Shown: one piece after another, positions 1 through 7,535 of the stretch
How the letters are laid out: every line of letters starts with the position of its first letter
Position numbering within the stretch: the first letter of the stretch is position 1
Origin: CAZSMC01 sp964607755
Lineage (GTDB): Bacteria; Zhuqueibacterota; Zhuqueibacteria; Residuimicrobiales; Krinioviventaceae
DNA: 55,080 nucleotides
NCBI GenBank assembly: GCA_964607755.1
Contig: CAZSMC010000029.1
Span: forward strand, 1 to 55,080
Reading direction: 5' to 3'
Translations under genes and position numbers: made by a program
Notes under the pieces: generated by a model
Seen by the model: the letters and a program-made list of their open reading frames with translations, nothing else
Database searches by the model: none
Told to the model about the DNA's origin: nothing

Positions 1-1013
1 GCAACTATTTGTGTATTCAACTTGTTGTAAATGAACATTTTGAAGTCATTCATTCTTCAGGGCACTTGTTCCCCTATGATAATCATTACATTATCTTCAA
101 GACAGGTGACCGCTTACCGGAACGATTATCAAATATCTGGGATCAGGATCTGGAAGATACATTGAAAAATGTTCGCTATACGTTTCAGCCAATATCTACC
201 CAACTTGAATGCATATGGCGGGATGAGCAGCTAAAATTATTACTGGTCGCAGACAGTGAAGATTTTGCCAGACTGACGGTTACTTTTTACGGACTCAAAA
301 TTCCTGCACAGGTTGGTTTGCAGCATAAACTTTTCAATCAAATGCTCTCCCTGCATAGCGTGGCTGCTCCTATTGCTAACAAAATGAATAATCCGATGGG
401 AGCGATGCTCAATCAAATCGGCGGATTGTTGGCCAGGAATTGGAACGAAATGGATCAACAAGAATTGATGAACAAATTAACAACCATGCAGGAACAGATT
501 TATAACATGTCTGCTATAACTAATGCTCTTGCAACTTTTAGTCAGACAAATATTGGAAAATTTCATCGGATCAATGTGAATAAAATTCTTCAGTCTTCCG
601 TTGATCTCACCCGGCTGGCAAAGTCGGAAAATGACATAAAATTCAATGTTCAACTTGCGGACGATATACCAGACATTCAGGGTGATGAGATGTCACTCGA
701 ACAATCTTTTGTGAACATTTTGCTCAATGCAGAAGAAGCCATGACAAAAGGCGGTGTTGTCACTATTTCAAATTCTTTGTATGATGGAGACCCGAATTAC
801 ATCGAGATTTTAGTAACAGATGAAGGACAGGGGATCGCTGCACATAAAGTCAGAAAAGTTTTTGATCCTTTCTATACCACAAAAAATAGTGAACATTCCG
901 GGCTGGGTTTATGCGTGGCTTATGGAATTATTTCCCAACATCAGGGGTATATTGAAATTAACAGTTATCCGCAAAAAGGAACAAAGGTGAGTGTGTTATT
1001 ACCTCGAAGATAA
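1..1013 (+). CDS. Histidine-kinase-like sensor, 5' end cut by window, phosphoacceptor His replaced
   Basis: The reading frame is open to the window edge, and the first start-like codon is a TTG at 9, so the gene probably begins upstream. The N-terminal part looks PAS-like. The HATPase_c domain is intact: an N-box ending NAEEAM, a DEGQGI G1 box, FDPFYTTK, and GLGL. The dimerisation helix reads IANKMNNPM where kinases read HELNNPL, so the phosphoacceptor His is Asn (codon AAC at 378-380, residue 124 from the TTG). The gene lies 11 bp upstream of an NtrC-type regulator and is presumably its partner. Whether it can autophosphorylate is doubtful. Confidence 0.85.
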   Translation, partial: NYLCIQLVVNEHFEVIHSSGHLFPYDNHYIIFKTGDRLPERLSNIWDQDLEDTLKNVRYTFQPISTQLECIWRDEQLKLLLVADSEDFARLTVTFYGLKIPAQVGLQHKLFNQMLSLHSVAAPIANKMNNPMGAMLNQIGGLLARNWNEMDQQELMNKLTTMQEQIYNMSAITNALATFSQTNIGKFHRINVNKILQSSVDLTRLAKSENDIKFNVQLADDIPDIQGDEMSLEQSFVNILLNAEEAMTKGGVVTISNSLYDGDPNYIEILVTDEGQGIAAHKVRKVFDPFYTTKNSEHSGLGLCVAYGIISQHQGYIEINSYPQKGTKVSVLLPRR

Positions 1014-1024
1014 TTATTAATCAA

Positions 1025-2455
1025 ATGAGTGTATATATGACTGAAGAGATAAAAAGGGACAACAAACTTCTTGTAATTGACGATGACCAGCATGTGCTGG
1101 ACTCGATCATCAATTTACTCAAAGGTTCTGATTATAATATTATCACCGCAACAGGAACCAAAGAAGGCATTTCCATGATGATGAAAGAAAAGCCGCCAGT
1201 GGTTCTAACAGATCTTAAAATGGAAAAGGAACATTCTGGAATCCAGGTATTGGACGAGGCCAGGCGCTGGGATCCAGATGTTGTTGTCATCCTGTATACA
1301 GCCCATGGTGATATTTCTGTCACACGGGATGCCTTTAAAAAAGGAGCGTACGATTTCATCCAAAAAGTCCAAACACATCAGGATATCCTTATTCCTTTGG
1401 AACGGGCATTCAAGTATGCACACGTCAAGCGGGAAAACCAGTATCTGAAAGAGCAACTGAATGTTGAAGATGAAGGTGCGTTTCACGGCGCCGTCGGCTG
1501 CAGCCCGGCGATGCTGGAACTGTTTAACCAGGTAAAACGAGTGGCGCAAACAAACGCCAACGTTCTTGTAACTGGTGAAACCGGAACCGGAAAAGAAATT
1601 ATTGCCCGCGGTATACATTATTACAGTCGGCGAAAAAGCGCGCCTTTTGTACCGGTGGTTGTGAGTACGCTGCCGGATAATCTCCTGGAAGGTGAACTTT
1701 TCGGCCATGTAAAAGGCGCTTACACCGGAGCTGTAAGTGACAAACCCGGTTTGTTCGAATCTGCAAGCAAGGGCACAATATTTTTAGATGAAATCGGTGA
1801 AGTTCCTATCGATATGCAGCCGAAATTGTTGCGTGTGTTACAGGAACGTAAGGTTCGCCGGCTGGGCAGTCTGAAAGAACGGCCGCTTGACGTCCGGATA
1901 ATCAGTGCGACGAACAAAAAACCGGAAGATCTTATCAATGAACAAAAGCTTCGGGAGGACCTGTACTTTCGCCTCAATGTGGTTAAAGTGTATTTGCCTC
2001 CGTTGCGAGAACGTCGCGAAGACATACCTTTGCTGGCTTATCATTTTCTGAAACAATATCGCGATATTGGGCTTGTGGAAATTGAAAAAATTTCAGATGA
2101 AGCGCTGATTCTTTTAGAAGAATATGACTGGCCAGGCAATGTGCGGCAACTGCAAAATGCTGTTGAAAGTGCGGTAGCTGTGGCAACAAAACCGGTCATT
2201 ATGCCGGAAGACCTGCCAGAACCTTTACGGCCAAAGACAAGCCGCGTATTTATCGATACTTCGGATTCTCCGGATTTCAAGACCGCAAAATCCAAGGTCG
2301 TGCAAGCATTCGAGCGACAATATCTCGAAAAACTGTTAAAGAAATATGACAATAATATTTCCAAAGTGGCCGAAGCTGCCGAGCTCAATCGAAAAACAAT
2401 ATACCGGATGATCGATCAATTGGGCATCGAAGTACGCAAGTCAACAGAAGAATAA
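1025..2455 (+). CDS. Sigma-54-dependent response regulator, NtrC family
   Basis: This 476-residue protein has the classical three-domain layout. The receiver (about 1-130) has an acidic patch IDDD, a phosphoacceptor Asp in LTDLKM, and Thr and Lys switch residues. The AAA+ domain has Walker A GETGTGKE (184-191), the sigma-54 contact loop GAYTGA (231-236; Tyr for Phe is a common variant) and Walker B IFLDEIGE. A Fis-type helix-turn-helix lies near the C-terminus (NRKTIYRMIDQL). Such proteins remodel RNA polymerase-sigma54 at -24/-12 promoters. A good promoter of that type lies at 3641-3656, ahead of the secreted-protein and polysaccharide block. A second in-frame ATG at 1037 is possible. Confidence 0.96.
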   Translation: MSVYMTEEIKRDNKLLVIDDDQHVLDSIINLLKGSDYNIITATGTKEGISMMMKEKPPVVLTDLKMEKEHSGIQVLDEARRWDPDVVVILYTAHGDISVTRDAFKKGAYDFIQKVQTHQDILIPLERAFKYAHVKRENQYLKEQLNVEDEGAFHGAVGCSPAMLELFNQVKRVAQTNANVLVTGETGTGKEIIARGIHYYSRRKSAPFVPVVVSTLPDNLLEGELFGHVKGAYTGAVSDKPGLFESASKGTIFLDEIGEVPIDMQPKLLRVLQERKVRRLGSLKERPLDVRIISATNKKPEDLINEQKLREDLYFRLNVVKVYLPPLRERREDIPLLAYHFLKQYRDIGLVEIEKISDEALILLEEYDWPGNVRQLQNAVESAVAVATKPVIMPEDLPEPLRPKTSRVFIDTSDSPDFKTAKSKVVQAFERQYLEKLLKKYDNNISKVAEAAELNRKTIYRMIDQLGIEVRKSTEE

Positions 2456-2460
2456 TGACA

Positions 2461-2497
2461 AAAGTCCCGTGTTTTTAATAACCCGGGACTTTTTTTG
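2461..2497 (+). terminator. Rho-independent terminator after the sigma-54 regulator
   Basis: A 9-bp perfect stem (2461-2469 with 2484-2492), a 14-nt loop, and a run of T continuing to 2496. It begins five bases after the stop codon of the regulator. Confidence 0.9.
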
Positions 2498-2785
2498 TAT
2501 CCTACCTTAATAATACCAGAACATAATATGTCCCAAGTCATGGACAGTTAAAAATATTTACTGTGAGCAGATAAATATAATAATTTTAATACGATAAAAT
2601 ATCGCCAGCTCCCAAATGGTGACGAAAAAGCAGCACGCAGATATTGAATGTAATTGATAAATTGTAAATTCAATATAAACAAATTACAAGAATTCCTCAT
2701 CTCTCCCTTGTTTTGGCACAATAGTTGGATATTTCTAAAAGCAAAAAGTAATCAAATTCGAATGATTAGAGGGAAAATACTGGAT
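2498..2785 (+). other. AT-rich intergenic stretch with weak sigma-54-like site
   Basis: No convincing gene is seen. TGGCAC at 2714-2719, five bases, then TTGGA at 2725-2729 resembles a -24/-12 promoter, but the near-invariant GC of the -12 box is GG. A short inverted repeat TGTCC/GGACA lies near 2529. The frame upstream of the receiver gene stays open to about 2654, but its residues do not look like protein and the receiver domain starts later. Confidence 0.4.
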
Positions 2786-3181
2786 ATGAGAACGAATACG
2801 ATTTTAATTGCGAGCTTTGACAGTAACGTCTATAATGAGTTAGTGAAGGAACTTGATGAATCACGGCGGGAAATTACATTTGTACAGCGTGGAACTCGCG
2901 TTTTACAGGAAATCCTTGAACGACACATAGATTTGTTGATCCTTGATGTAGAATTAGCCGGAATGATGGGAACTGAAATTTTGCCGCTCATCAAAAAGTT
3001 GCGGCCCCGCCTGCCTGTCATTTTGATTACCGATGATATGAATAAAAGAGTCCGGCAAATGGCTGCGGAACTTGGCGTTACCTATCAGGCTTTTAAACCG
3101 ATTTCGAGTCACGAAACAGATGCAATCAGGGCGGCGACGAGAAAAATTATCGACCGGACCAATTTCAATATTGCTGTATAA
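2786..3181 (+). CDS. Single-domain response regulator (receiver only)
   Basis: I chose the ATG at 2786, which has GAGGG at 2769-2773 upstream and starts directly at the first receiver strand (ILIASF). The result is 131 residues, normal for a CheY-like protein. The phosphoacceptor is the Asp in LLILDVELAG, the switch Thr is in LITDD and the conserved Lys is in QAFKP. The acidic pair at the end of strand 1 is reduced to one Asp. No output domain follows. It could relay phosphate or act by protein contact with the neighbouring two-component pair. ATG 2762 is an alternative start. Confidence 0.8.
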   Translation: MRTNTILIASFDSNVYNELVKELDESRREITFVQRGTRVLQEILERHIDLLILDVELAGMMGTEILPLIKKLRPRLPVILITDDMNKRVRQMAAELGVTYQAFKPISSHETDAIRAATRKIIDRTNFNIAV

Positions 3182-3190
3182 AATACAAAA

Positions 3191-3273
3191 AGCTGCCGGC
3201 AGACTCGCCCAAGTCATCAGTGCCGGCAGCTCTTGGGCCGCTTAAGAGAAACTGTAGAGTTTGCTCTTTTACG
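3191..3273 (+). ncRNA. Candidate structured RNA element, copy A
   Basis: A perfect 11-bp stem (3191-3201 with 3221-3231) closes a 19-nt loop carrying CTCGCC and GTCATCAG. The linker GGGCCGCTTAAGAGAA (3235-3250) follows and runs into a second hairpin (3244-3253 with 3258-3268, one bulged G), then TTACG. The same arrangement recurs at 3695-3792 with unrelated stem sequences but nearly the same loop and linker. That pattern is expected of an RNA under structural selection. Loop bases 3206-3213 can also pair with 3232-3240, which would compete with the first stem. I do not recognise a known family. Confidence 0.55.
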
Positions 3274-3640
3274 GTGTTTTAGAATATAGTTATTTCATAT
3301 TCTTATGTCAATTAAAAATATGTTGTTCTTTTTTTTATTCCTCTCACTTTTTATCACCCACGAATACCGATTTTTTCAATAATAAAATAGTCCTAAAAAA
3401 TTGTATGATTTTTACTCATTCTGTGTCAAGCGAGTGGTCAAACTTTTAAGTGCAGTGTGACATTCGGTATACATAAGAAAGACTAAGGTTTCTCGAAAGT
3501 AACATCCCGTATATTTCCCCGGACTTTTCAAGGACTTTATTTTATCTCAACTACGCATAAGATTAAAAAAATCAACATTTCTATTCTATTTTCCCAACTT
3601 TTTTTAGCCTTTTAAGCAAAACTTTTTATGGAAAAAAGTT
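3274..3640 (+). other. Very AT-rich intergenic stretch
   Basis: No gene is supported. The only open frame (62 codons from 3261) has a composition unlike a protein and no ribosome binding site. The stretch ends at the sigma-54 promoter, so enhancer sites for the NtrC-type activator would be expected here. I see no obvious long palindrome. Confidence 0.5.
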
Positions 3641-3656
3641 TGGCACAAACTATGCT
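3641..3656 (+). promoter_or_regulatory. Sigma-54 (-24/-12) promoter
   Basis: TGGCAC, five bases, then ATGCT matches the consensus TGGCAC-N5-TTGCW with one mismatch outside the critical GG and GC. GG (3642-3643) and GC (3654-3655) have the correct spacing. Transcription would start near 3667, giving a leader of about 190 nt containing RNA element copy B before the gene at 3861. The cognate activator is probably the NtrC-family gene at 1025-2455. Confidence 0.8.
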
Positions 3657-3694
3657 CAACTGAACCTTGAATAGATAATTAACCAACTCCGGTG

Positions 3695-3792
3695 AATGTA
3701 TTTGAATTGGCTCGCCAGGTCATCAGATTCAAATACATTGGGTCGTTTAAGGGAATATTGGCCATCTTTTCCTCCCAATATCCCTCTTAACG
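3695..3792 (+). ncRNA. Candidate structured RNA element, copy B, in sigma-54 leader
   Basis: A perfect 13-bp stem (3695-3707 with 3727-3739) closes a 19-nt loop with CTCGCC and GTCATCAG, as in copy A. The linker GGGTCGTTTAAGGGAA (3740-3755) differs from copy A at three of 16 positions, all transitions. A second bulged hairpin (3751-3761 with 3775-3784) follows, then TCTTAACG. It starts about 28 nt after the predicted transcription start and ends about 70 nt before the start codon at 3861. A cis-regulatory or mRNA-stability role is an inference. Confidence 0.6.
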
Positions 3793-3860
3793 TCTTTCTC
3801 AAGGAGACAAGATCACGGAGAAGTAAAAACACGACTCAATTATGTTAGGAGGAATGATTA

Positions 3861-5126
3861 ATGAGACGTACAAAACATAATTCGCAACTCTTGTTATGCA
3901 TCAAAAATTGTTCACTTTCATTCATCATCTCTTTTGTGATGTTGGTGTCTTTGCCATTACAGGCAGCAACGCTGACAGCGACATGGGACCCAAATTCGGA
4001 AAGTGATTTGGCGGGATATAAAGTGTATTATGGTACCGAATCTGGCAGCTACAGTACGATTGAAGATGTTGGAAATACGACCAGCTATGTCGCACGGGAC
4101 CTGGTTGCAGGACAGGAATACTTTTTTGTTGTAACCGCATACGATGAATCAGGCAATGAAAGCGAACCATCTGTCGAAGTTAGCGCTATGGCACAGCAAA
4201 ACACCACAGAAATTACAGCTACGCTGACGAATGAAAATAATGTACTTTTGTCCTGGAGGGAAATCCCGGATGCCGATTCTTACGAAATCTATAAAAGCTC
4301 CGATCCCTACTCTTTCACAGCCACACCTCTGCAGACCGTGCAGGCTCTTCAGTATACTGACCAATCTGTTGAGCTGTCACCAAACAATGGCATTTATTAT
4401 AAAGTGAAAGCGTTGCAGAATAGCTCGGAGATTTATCCGTTCGATCCGGTTGGCGTATTCACAATTAGTTTGAATAAAGGATTCAACCTCGTTTCTGTCC
4501 CTCTGTTTCCGGCAGACTCTTCGTTGGCGACAGTTTTTGGCACACAATTGACAGGTGGTCAGAATGCATCTACTGCCGATCGAATCATGTTCGTCAAAGA
4601 TGATTATCAACTCGAAGTGGCATGGCTGGTGGAAGGTACAACAACAGCATACGAGGGCAAATGGATGGATGCGAGCGGCAGTGCGGAATCGTCACTTCAG
4701 GTTAATCCCAATTCTGCTTTTTGGATACAGGTAAGACCCGATCACGCTGATACATTGGTTACCGTGTCGGGAGTTGTCCCCATGTCAGCCGAACGCCACA
4801 TTACTCTGGCTCAGGGATTGAACTTTGTTGGTTCGTGCTACCCCGTACCTGTGACTTTACATAATTCGGAATTGCAACAAGATGGAGTGGTTCAAGGTGG
4901 CACAAATAGTTCAGCATCAGATTTGGTTATGGATTGGGATGTGCAAAAATACAATGTAGCCTGGCTGGTCTCTGGTACGAATACAGAATTCGATGGAAAG
5001 TGGATGGATAATAGCGGCAATCAGGAAACCTCTATTCAATTCGAACCAGGCCAAGGATATGTGGTCTATATCAAAGGTGAACGTCAACAAACAGAGTGGA
5101 CCTATCCAAATCCTAATCAACAATAA
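3861..5126 (+). CDS. Secreted fibronectin type III protein with duplicated C-terminal module
   Basis: A good ribosome binding site (AGGAGG) precedes the ATG. A signal peptide (hydrophobic stretch about 18-34) is followed by an FN3 domain (about 37-110, with DLAGYKVYYG and YFFVVTAYDESGNES) and a second weaker FN3-like segment to about 200. The last 220 residues hold two related modules: each opens with a GFNLV/GLNFV strand, contains AWLV.GT...GKWMD, and ends in a strand such as AFWIQVR or GYVVYIKG. There is no T9SS sorting domain. It is the first gene after the sigma-54 promoter. Function unknown; a surface or matrix protein is likely. Confidence 0.85.
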   Translation: MRRTKHNSQLLLCIKNCSLSFIISFVMLVSLPLQAATLTATWDPNSESDLAGYKVYYGTESGSYSTIEDVGNTTSYVARDLVAGQEYFFVVTAYDESGNESEPSVEVSAMAQQNTTEITATLTNENNVLLSWREIPDADSYEIYKSSDPYSFTATPLQTVQALQYTDQSVELSPNNGIYYKVKALQNSSEIYPFDPVGVFTISLNKGFNLVSVPLFPADSSLATVFGTQLTGGQNASTADRIMFVKDDYQLEVAWLVEGTTTAYEGKWMDASGSAESSLQVNPNSAFWIQVRPDHADTLVTVSGVVPMSAERHITLAQGLNFVGSCYPVPVTLHNSELQQDGVVQGGTNSSASDLVMDWDVQKYNVAWLVSGTNTEFDGKWMDNSGNQETSIQFEPGQGYVVYIKGERQQTEWTYPNPNQQ

Positions 5127-5149
5127 GTTATTATAGCCTTAGGAGGAAA

Positions 5150-6670
5150 ATGATGAAATTAAGGATGTTAAATATACTCATACCCGCAATGCTCATTATT
5201 GGGCTCATGACGAGTGTGGCATTTGGCGGTGACTTTAACGCCCAATCCACAACCGGCATAAAATTAACAAATGATGAATTTGTTCCCGAAGGCAGTTTGA
5301 TCCAACTGGTCTGGACCGGTTCTGACGGCCAGATTAATGAACCAAATTCCAATCCCGGGCACATTGGTGATCCTACCGGTGATGATGTGCTCATTGCCAC
5401 CGCCGAGGTCGGTGATGGCTACCTTCCGGGATGGGCTAATGGTTGTTTTGATAAAGTGTTCTCCGGTGAACATATTCAAGTCGGCAATGTAGTTTATTTG
5501 CGAGTCTGGAACACGACGAACAGTCAACCTTCCATGTCATCGCTTTACGGTGACTCTAATCCCTACGAAATCCAGTCGGCACAAATTAATGAGACCCACG
5601 ATTTTGGCACATTTTTCGTCAACTCGGTGATGGGAGCAGGCGGTTCGTCCGGAAGCATTGTCGTCAAGTCAAGCAGCGGCATAGTGATTCCTTCTGGCGG
5701 TTCATCCACATTTGTACCTGAAGGTTGCCGCGTAGAACTGATTTTTGCTGGTCCTGATGGCGCAATCAGCCATCCGGATGCCCTTTCCACGGATGTGAAT
5801 TCGCTTGGCACTCCCACTGGAGATGATGTTTTAATTGGTACAACCACAATCGGTACCGGCGTGACCGGGAGCGCTAATGGCCGTTTCGGTCAATTGTTTT
5901 CCGACGAAAACATTCAGGCCGGAAGCTGGATTTATGTTCGAGTGTGGGATACCGATCAAACACCCACGTTAGAAAGCAAATTCGGTGATTCTAATCTCTA
6001 TCAGGTGAAAACTGCTACGAATGAAGAAACTTATGAAGTCGGAACATTCAGCCTGAATACTTCTTTGGATGAGGTTACTGTTCCGGTAGAGTTGGCAAGT
6101 TTTAATGTGGAAAGTGTTGGCGGTCGTGTGATTATCAGTTGGTCAACCTTGTCGGAAAGTGAAAACCTGGGTTTTCATATTTACAAATGCACCACTCTAA
6201 AAGGAACGCGGGTTCGTGTGAACGAATCTTTGATCAAAGGCGCGATTAATTCTGAAACCCGGAACGATTACAAGTTTGAAGAACGCGTAACCGAGCCGGA
6301 TCAGGAATTTTATTACTGGCTGGCTGATGTGGCAACCGATGGAACTATGGAATATCACGGTCCAAAACGCATCGTCACTCAAGCTGTGCCTGATGACTAT
6401 GGTCTGGAAGAAAATTATCCAAATCCTTTCAATCCGGTTACAGCGATCACGTACATGGTCAAAGAAGCAGGCCACGTCGACTTGAACGTTTATAACCTTC
6501 GTGGTCAGCGTATTCGCAGCCTGGTGAATGCCAATAAAGAGGCTGGTGAATACACAGTGACCTGGGATGGCCGAAATGAAAACGGCGAAACGGTGACCAG
6601 CGGAATGTATTTTTACATGTTCCAGGTAAACGGTTTCCGGGCAACAAAGAAAATGACGTTACTCAAATAA
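5150..6670 (+). CDS. Secreted protein with T9SS type A C-terminal sorting domain
   Basis: This 506-residue protein has an N-terminal signal peptide ending near AFG, then two homologous modules of about 140 residues. Both contain VPEG, PTGDDVLI, GDSN and a (Y/W)xRVW strand. A middle region (VPVELASFNVE onwards) is the Ig-like stretch that often precedes the sorting domain. The last 80 residues carry the YPNPFNP motif, DLNVYNLRGQ, GEYTVTWDG and GMYFYMFQ, the typical type A signal recognised by T9SS. It would be exported across the outer membrane and anchored or released. It lies 23 bp after the FN3 protein and before a strong terminator. Confidence 0.92.
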   Translation: MMKLRMLNILIPAMLIIGLMTSVAFGGDFNAQSTTGIKLTNDEFVPEGSLIQLVWTGSDGQINEPNSNPGHIGDPTGDDVLIATAEVGDGYLPGWANGCFDKVFSGEHIQVGNVVYLRVWNTTNSQPSMSSLYGDSNPYEIQSAQINETHDFGTFFVNSVMGAGGSSGSIVVKSSSGIVIPSGGSSTFVPEGCRVELIFAGPDGAISHPDALSTDVNSLGTPTGDDVLIGTTTIGTGVTGSANGRFGQLFSDENIQAGSWIYVRVWDTDQTPTLESKFGDSNLYQVKTATNEETYEVGTFSLNTSLDEVTVPVELASFNVESVGGRVIISWSTLSESENLGFHIYKCTTLKGTRVRVNESLIKGAINSETRNDYKFEERVTEPDQEFYYWLADVATDGTMEYHGPKRIVTQAVPDDYGLEENYPNPFNPVTAITYMVKEAGHVDLNVYNLRGQRIRSLVNANKEAGEYTVTWDGRNENGETVTSGMYFYMFQVNGFRATKKMTLLK

Positions 6671-6680
6671 GTTCTCTTAC

Positions 6681-6717
6681 ATAGGTTAATCATCTCAAGA
6701 TGATTAACCTATTTTTT
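6681..6717 (+). terminator. Rho-independent terminator between secreted proteins and polysaccharide genes
   Basis: A 13- to 14-bp nearly perfect hairpin (6682-6694 with 6699-6711, tight loop TCAA) is followed by six T. It separates the two secreted-protein genes from the polysaccharide genes, although read-through or a second promoter in 6718-6764 is possible. Confidence 0.92.
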
Positions 6718-6764
6718 AAAGATATTTACTAAATAATTTTTTTTACAGTGCGACGAGGAGTGTA

Positions 6765-7502
6765 ATGAGCAAGAACAAATGGTTGATACGAATGATGCTG
6801 ATCATCAGCCTGGGGCTCTTTGCATGTGCGGCAAACAGAAGTGCCACAATGACAGTCTTTCACAATCCGGATGTTGGAATGGACATTTCGCCGGACAGCC
6901 TGGACGTACCGGATAATTATCGTCTGGGATATGGTGATGTCATTGATGTCAAGTTTTTCAACAATGACCGTTATAACGAAACCGTCGCTGTTCGCCCGGA
7001 TGGCCGGATTTCTTTGCCGCGTGTTGGCGATATCAAAGTGGAAGGCATGTGCGTGGATGAACTTGATGACATTATTACCCGCACCTATGCTGAAATTCTC
7101 ATCGATCCGGACGTCACTGTCATTGTTCGCGAGTTTGGCGGACAGAAATTCTATGTGATGGGCGAAGTTGAAAAACCGGGCACCTATTCGCTGTCTAAAG
7201 GCATGTCCGCATTACGAGCCATTGTCACGGCCGGCGGGCCGAAAAAATCAGCGAAAATGAGCAGTGTCATTCTTATTCGCGGTTCTGAAGAGCAGAACTT
7301 TATCGCCGAACGATTGAATCTGGAAATGACCGATCTCAGCTCAGCCATGTCCCATGACAAGAGGCTGCAGTCTTATGATGTGGTGTTTGTGCCTCGCACG
7401 TTCATAGCGGATCTGAACACTTTTATGTCGCAATTCTACGACGTGGCGTTGCCGCCTTTTGACGTGTGGACACGCTGGATGTGGTATAAATCAAATTTAT
7501 AG
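6765..7502 (+). CDS. Polysaccharide export lipoprotein, Wza family (Poly_export + SLBB)
   Basis: The N-terminus has a lipoprotein signal with lipobox LFAC, so the mature protein should be lipidated and outer-membrane associated. The Poly_export domain begins at YRLGYGDVIDVKFF and includes VRPDGRISLPRVGDIKVEG. A SLBB-type domain follows (KFYVMGEVEKPGTYSL). At 245 residues it is shorter than E. coli Wza and resembles the export proteins of exosortase-type polysaccharide loci. It starts the polysaccharide block. GAGGAG near 6755 is the likely ribosome binding site. Confidence 0.93.
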   Translation: MSKNKWLIRMMLIISLGLFACAANRSATMTVFHNPDVGMDISPDSLDVPDNYRLGYGDVIDVKFFNNDRYNETVAVRPDGRISLPRVGDIKVEGMCVDELDDIITRTYAEILIDPDVTVIVREFGGQKFYVMGEVEKPGTYSLSKGMSALRAIVTAGGPKKSAKMSSVILIRGSEEQNFIAERLNLEMTDLSSAMSHDKRLQSYDVVFVPRTFIADLNTFMSQFYDVALPPFDVWTRWMWYKSNL

Positions 7503-7535
7503 AGTCGATTTCTCAACGAATTAAAAGAGTCAGAG

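Noticed and set aside
3191..3240. Classical H-type pseudoknot formed by 3191-3201/3221-3231 and 3206-3213/3232-3240
   Set aside because: The strand leading from the first stem to the second has no linker, which cannot span an 11-bp helix. Competing alternative hairpins are more plausible.
3261..3449. 62-codon open frame after the receiver gene
   Set aside because: It is in very AT-rich DNA, overlaps the RNA element, has no ribosome binding site and reads as a low-complexity Phe/Ser-rich peptide.
3191..3726. Hammerhead-ribozyme-like CTGATGA on the minus strand of both RNA copies
   Set aside because: The matching GAAA core and third stem of a hammerhead are not present, and the plus-strand context (sigma-54 leader) is more convincing.
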